From positions 1-34,635 of the forward strand of contig JAFGCU010000006.1 in NCBI GenBank assembly GCA_016932475.1: a stretch of 34,635 bases of DNA, written 5' to 3'. The notes beneath the pieces were generated by a model. That model did no database searches. It was given only the letters and a program-made list of their open reading frames with translations, and was not told where the DNA came from. Of this stretch, positions 32,368 to 34,635 are shown piece by piece (position 1 is the stretch's first letter; every line of letters begins with the position of its first letter). Made by a program: the position numbers and the translations under genes. Source of the DNA: Anaerolineales bacterium (GTDB lineage: Bacteria; Chloroflexota; Anaerolineae; Anaerolineales; RBG-16-64-43).

Positions 32368-34635
32368 TTAAGGCCTCAGGAACTTCCCTGTCACCGAATT
32401 CTCGGCCTCGGCGATCCGATCCGGTGTGCCCTCCGCCATGATGTATCCGCCCGCGTTGCCGCCCTCCGGCCCGAGGTCGATCACCCAGTCCGCGCAGCGG
32501 ACGAGATCCAGGTTGTGCTCGATGACGACGACCGTGTTCCCGGCGTCCACCAGGCGCTGGAGCAGGGAGATCAGCTTCGCGGTATCCGCCGCGTGCAATC
32601 CGGTAGTCGGCTCGTCGAGCAGGTAGAGCGTGCGGCCGCCGGCGCGCTTGCCGAGCTCCTTGGCCAGCTTGATCCGCTGGGCCTCGCCGCCGGAAAGCGT
32701 GCTCGCGCTCTGGCCCAGCGGCAGATACCCGAGCCCCACTTCCATCATCAGATCCAGCCGCGACGCCGCCTCAGGAATATCACGGAACACCTCGCCGACC
32801 TCTTCGATCGTCATCGAGAGAATATCCGAGATGTTGAAGCCGTTGTAATGCACCGCGAGGACATCCGGTGTGAAGCGTTTGCCGCGGCAGACGGGGCAGC
32901 GCACTTCGGCGGGGGGTAGGAGCTGCATCGGGACCAGAAGGATCCCGGCGCCCTCGCACCGTTCGCAGCGGCCGCCCGGAACGTTGAAGGAAAAGTGGCG
33001 GGGGGCGAAATTCCGCTTCCGCGCCTCCGGCCGGGCGGCGAACGCCTCCCGGATCGGGGTGAATGTGTCGGTATAGGTGGCGGCGTTGGAGCGGGTGGAG
33101 CGCCCGATCGCGCTTTGATCGACGGTGATGATCCGGTCCAGGTGCTCCCAGCCGTCGATCGAATCGTGCGCACCCGGCATTTCATCCGAGCCGGAAAACT
33201 TCCGGCGCGCCGCGCGGTCGAGGATGTCGAACATCAGCGAGGATTTTCCCGAGCCCGAGGGGCCGGTGACAGCCACGAACAGCCCGAGCGGCAGGGAGAC
33301 GGTCAGGTTTTTCAGATTGTGTTCGCGCGCGCCGCGGATGACGAGCGCTTTCCCGTTGGGCGCGCGGCGCGCAGGATTGGGCATGGAAATCCTCCCGGAC
33401 AGGTACCGTCCGGTGACGGTATCGGCGGCGGCCAGGGCCGCGGGCGAACCGGCGGCGACCACGCGCCCGCCATGCATCCCCGCGCCCGGTCCGATCTCCA
33501 CGACGTGGTCCGCCTCGCGGATCATCTGCATGTCGTGCTCGATCACCAGGACCGTGTTGCCCAGATCGCGCAGCTTGCGCAGGACCCCGATCAAACGCCC
33601 GGTGTCGCGCTGATGCAGCCCGATCGTGGGCTCGTCGAGCACGTACAGCACGCCGGTCAGCCCGGATCCCAGAAGCGCCGCCAGCCGCAGGCGTTGGGCT
33701 TCGCCGGCCGAGACCGACGGCGAGGAACGCTCGAGGGTAAGGTAGCCGACTCCGACGTCGACCACCCGCCGGACCCGTTCGCGCAGGTCGTCCACCACCG
33801 GCGCCAGCACCGGCCCGGCCTCGGGCGGAAGGGTGCGGCTGATCTCATCGAGCCACGCGGAGAGTTCGCCGATCGGCATCCGCGCGGCCTCGATGATGGT
33901 TTTGCCCTCGACGCAAACATTCCGGTTTTCCGGCTTCAGGCGCGATCCGCCGCAATCCGGGCAGGTCTGCCGGACCAGGAACTTTTCGACCTTCTCCCGG
34001 TAGGCTTCATCCTGGATGTGGGCCGCATGCCGGCGCAGCAGATTGGTGGCGACTCCCTCGAACAATCCCTGGGCGTTGGTCTTGGCCGGTTTGGTATCGG
34101 GGTAATGGCGCCGGAACCGCGGATCCTCCGTCCCGAAAAAAAGCAGATCACGCGCCGCGGCGTTCCACTTCCGGATCGGCTCTTCCAGATCGAGCGCGAA
34201 TCCGTAGTACTTGGCGGCGGCGCGCAGCTTCTTGGAATAATGCGTGACGTACCATTCTTCCCAGCCCGTGATCGCACCTTCGGCGATGGTTTTCTTTTCG
34301 TCGACCAGCTTGGAAAGATCCGCCGCGGCGACCACGCCCAGCCCGGTGCACGTCGGGCAGGCGCCGTCGGGTTTGTTGAACGAGAAGTTCGCCATGCTGA
34401 TGCCCGGCACCGGCTTTCCGCAGTGCGGGCAATCCGACGCATTCTCGCTGCCGGTTTCATCGTCCCACTCCACAGCCCCGGGCAGGAAGGATGGTTCGAC
34501 CGTGTTCCCGCAATGCGGGCAGGGGCGGCGGCCGAGGCGGGCGAAGAGCACGCGCAGAAAGGTGTACACCTCGGTGGCGGTCCCCACCGTCGAGCGCGGG
34601 CTGTGGTTGGTGATCTCCTGGCCGATGCTGATCGA
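32368..34635 (-). CDS. uvrA: UvrA2-like excinuclease-family ATPase, 5' end outside the window
   Basis: 755 C-terminal residues are visible; the N-terminal Walker A lies beyond the right edge. Present are SISIGQEITNHSPRSTVGTA, zinc module 1 (CPHCG...CPTC), the first ABC signature SVSAGEAQRLRLAALLGSG with Walker B VLYVLDEPTIGLH, a second Walker A GPSGSGKSSLMFD, zinc module 2 (CERCEGAG...CPVCRGKR), the second signature STLSGGEAQRIKLAKELG and LYLLDEPTTGLH. Only about 30 residues separate the two first CPHC knuckles, where UvrA1 carries a UvrB-binding domain of more than 100 residues. That matches UvrA2, which lacks UvrB binding and has been tied to tolerance of DNA-binding drugs. A UvrB-dependent role is therefore unlikely. 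Confidence 0.88.
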   Translation of the reverse strand, partial: SISIGQEITNHSPRSTVGTATEVYTFLRVLFARLGRRPCPHCGNTVEPSFLPGAVEWDDETGSENASDCPHCGKPVPGISMANFSFNKPDGACPTCTGLGVVAAADLSKLVDEKKTIAEGAITGWEEWYVTHYSKKLRAAAKYYGFALDLEEPIRKWNAAARDLLFFGTEDPRFRRHYPDTKPAKTNAQGLFEGVATNLLRRHAAHIQDEAYREKVEKFLVRQTCPDCGGSRLKPENRNVCVEGKTIIEAARMPIGELSAWLDEISRTLPPEAGPVLAPVVDDLRERVRRVVDVGVGYLTLERSSPSVSAGEAQRLRLAALLGSGLTGVLYVLDEPTIGLHQRDTGRLIGVLRKLRDLGNTVLVIEHDMQMIREADHVVEIGPGAGMHGGRVVAAGSPAALAAADTVTGRYLSGRISMPNPARRAPNGKALVIRGAREHNLKNLTVSLPLGLFVAVTGPSGSGKSSLMFDILDRAARRKFSGSDEMPGAHDSIDGWEHLDRIITVDQSAIGRSTRSNAATYTDTFTPIREAFAARPEARKRNFAPRHFSFNVPGGRCERCEGAGILLVPMQLLPPAEVRCPVCRGKRFTPDVLAVHYNGFNISDILSMTIEEVGEVFRDIPEAASRLDLMMEVGLGYLPLGQSASTLSGGEAQRIKLAKELGKRAGGRTLYLLDEPTTGLHAADTAKLISLLQRLVDAGNTVVVIEHNLDLVRCADWVIDLGPEGGNAGGYIMAEGTPDRIAEAENSVTGKFLRP

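Overview
The window is high-GC bacterial chromosome. I read it as Chloroflexota, probably class Anaerolineae. That rests on the mix of Ser/Thr/Pro-linker lipoproteins, an Nbr1-type Ig domain protein, a cytosolic GAF histidine kinase, a PadR/DUF2812 pair and a DnaG zinc motif of the CFGAC type. It is an inference, since no rRNA is present. I see no tRNA, rRNA, CRISPR array, prophage or complete insertion sequence.

Left part (1-10 kb, nearly all minus strand). dnaG and rpoD form a replication/transcription pair. Next comes a three-gene operon of flavodiiron protein, rubredoxin (53 aa, overlapping its neighbour) and an FAD/NAD(P)H rubredoxin reductase, which is a complete electron chain for reducing O2 or NO. 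Upstream of dnaG lie an Nbr1-domain lipoprotein and clpC.

Middle part (10.4-25.5 kb). A ClbS/DinB-like protein is divergent from nth. nth overlaps a GAF-GAF histidine kinase gene by 4 bases. Then come two envelope proteins of unknown function, an M1-type metallopeptidase lipoprotein, rsmG, and a polysaccharide pair: a hyaluronan/chitin-synthase-like GT2 and a PgaB-like deacetylase with an added C-terminal beta-sandwich. A secreted protein, recF, a membrane protein with a probable TY-Chap domain, and a PadR/DUF2812 pair follow.

Right part (25.5-34.6 kb). This holds a YprB-like exonuclease with helical repeats, two lipoproteins, mtaB, an alpha/beta hydrolase, an RNase HI with a viroplasmin-like N-domain, and a UvrA2-like ATPase that runs off the right edge and lacks the UvrB-binding domain.

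The most unusual layer is between the genes. Many gaps hold inverted repeats, and several of these are interrupted by small palindromic units beginning CC(T/C)G(C/T)CC. Three of about 25 nt are near-identical or show compensatory stem changes, two of 61 nt are homologous, and two are weaker. For at least two copies the opposite arm of the host repeat preserves an apparent empty site. A second structured element, a 109-nt cloverleaf, fills the rpoD-fprA gap. Several genes have a -10 box 5-8 nt before the start codon, which suggests leaderless mRNAs.
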